A stretch of DNA of 6,516 nt from assembly GCA_009705165.1 (NCBI GenBank), contig WLCU01000058.1, forward strand, positions 1 through 6,516. The letters are read 5' to 3'. Of the stretch, positions 6,002-6,516 are shown piece after piece. The notes under the pieces were generated by a model. That model was not told the DNA's origin. It saw only the letters and a program-made list of their open reading frames with translations, and made no database searches. The position numbers and the translations under genes are program-made. Source of the stretch: Actinomycetota bacterium (GTDB lineage Bacteria > Actinomycetota > Actinomycetes > Nanopelagicales > Nanopelagicaceae). Position 1 is the first letter of the stretch. The number at the start of each line of letters is the position of its first letter.

Positions 6002-6031
6002 CTTTTATAGCTGCTAAAGCGCCTATAAAAG
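6002..6031 (+). promoter_or_regulatory. Leader hairpin or inverted repeat upstream of the BMP gene
   Basis: CTTTTATAG (6002-6010) and CTATAAAAG (6023-6031) are exact reverse complements around 12 bases. Within these 12 bases 6012-6014 can pair with 6019-6021 (one G-U) around a TAAA loop, extending the stem after a single mismatch. It ends 9 bases before the AAGGAGG site and no U run follows, so it is not a terminator. It could be an RNA stabiliser or regulatory stem, or a 30-bp DNA operator downstream of the promoter. Confidence 0.45.
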
Positions 6032-6040
6032 AGCCCCTTG

Positions 6041-6047
6041 AAGGAGG
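6041..6047 (+). promoter_or_regulatory. Strong ribosome binding site that fixes the TTG start
   Basis: AAGGAGG is a near-perfect anti-16S match followed by AAAA and TTG at 6052. The visible protein contains no methionine codon, so this site is what identifies the start. Confidence 0.85.
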
Positions 6048-6051
6048 AAAA

Positions 6052-6516
6052 TTGAAGAAAGTATTTCGTCTCGTAGCAGTAATCGCTGCTGCAACTCTTG
6101 CTGTTACAGCATTTGTTGCGCCATCAGCAACTGCAGCATCAAAGGTAAAAGTTGGTCTTGCTTATGACATCGGTGGCCGCGGAGATAAGTCTTTCAATGA
6201 CTCTGCAGCAGCTGGTCTAGAAGCAGCTAAGAAGAAGTTTGGTGTTACTGCTAAAGAAGTAACAGTCACAACAGGTTCAGATTCAGAGCGCGAAGACAAG
6301 CTACGTCTTCTTGCTAAGGCTGGATACAACCCAATCATCGCAGTTGGTTTCTTGTATGCAGGCCCACTAAAGGCCGTTGCATCAGATTATCCAAATGTTC
6401 AATTCGGAATTATTGATGATGCATCTGTAGATCTTCTCAATGTTGCATCACTTGTGTTCGCTGAAGAGCAAGGTTCATACCTTGCAGGTGTTGCAGCAGC
6501 ACTTGGATCAAAATCA
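6052..6516 (+). CDS. BMP-family (PnrA-like) ABC substrate-binding protein, N-terminal part
   Basis: The first 155 residues are visible and the frame runs off the right edge, against a usual family length of roughly 330-370. The protein begins MKKVFRLVAVIAAATL, with a basic start and a hydrophobic core to about residue 23, followed by an A-x-A site (SATA, residues 25-28) for secretion through Sec and cleavage by signal peptidase I. The mature part starts with KVKVGLAYDIGGRGDKSFND (31-50), the hallmark of the Bmp/PnrA/Med family. Characterised relatives bind purine or other nucleosides outside the membrane and deliver them to an ABC importer. No cysteine occurs anywhere in the visible part, so there is no lipobox, unusual for a Gram-positive binding protein. 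Translation starts at TTG with a strong Shine-Dalgarno site. Permease and ATPase genes would be expected further downstream. The ligand is inferred from family only. Confidence 0.9.
   Translation, partial: MKKVFRLVAVIAAATLAVTAFVAPSATAASKVKVGLAYDIGGRGDKSFNDSAAAGLEAAKKKFGVTAKEVTVTTGSDSEREDKLRLLAKAGYNPIIAVGFLYAGPLKAVASDYPNVQFGIIDDASVDLLNVASLVFAEEQGSYLAGVAAALGSKS

Noticed and set aside
1..6516. CRISPR arrays, insertion sequences, tRNA or rRNA genes
   Set aside because: No spaced repeat arrays, transposase motifs, terminal inverted repeats or tRNA-like cloverleaf segments were found by reading; gene order and codon use look uniform.

Overview
The window looks like a stretch of chromosome from a small-genome, A+T-leaning actinobacterium, possibly of the freshwater Nanopelagicales (acI) type. 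This is inferred from actinobacterial-style proteins (an MsiK/UgpC-type sugar ATPase, an aldehyde dehydrogenase paired with DUF779, a TrpRS beginning with the [17 protein letters not shown] motif), from codons ending mostly in A or T, and from one gene that looks leaderless. No marker gene fixes the genus. I see no mobile elements, CRISPR arrays, tRNAs or rRNAs.

Layout. (1) Bases 1-242 hold the C-terminal end of a peptidase S51-like protein. (2) Bases 243-353 form a compact control region: a -35/-10 pair with a perfect palindrome in its spacer, then a leader hairpin and a strong ribosome binding site. (3) Bases 354-2288 are a two-gene operon of an AldB/ExaC/ThcA-type aldehyde dehydrogenase and a DUF779 protein, 9 bases apart. 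It is closed by a perfect 14-bp bidirectional terminator that begins inside the DUF779 stop codon. (4) On the minus strand, 3412-2333 encodes the ATPase of carbohydrate ABC importers. It has a good promoter and a leader of about 75 bases with several hairpins next to the Shine-Dalgarno site, recalling the msiK leader RNA reported in Actinobacteria. (5) Divergently, 3563-4858 encodes a CNNM/CorC-type membrane protein with no Shine-Dalgarno site, followed 19 bases later by trpS (4878-5876). (6) After a probable weak terminator and a promoter region with direct repeats and a leader hairpin, a BMP-family substrate-binding protein starts at a TTG (6052) and runs off the end of the window.

How the genes fit together. 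The aldehyde dehydrogenase and DUF779 genes probably form one aldehyde-oxidation unit under a dedicated repressor. The ABC ATPase probably serves sugar permeases encoded elsewhere. The BMP protein suggests nucleoside uptake. Together these fit a heterotroph scavenging small organic compounds. The CNNM/CorC protein and TrpRS are housekeeping. The least explained items are the DUF779 Cys/His motif, the ATPase leader RNA, and the BMP promoter/leader together with the protein's lack of a lipobox.
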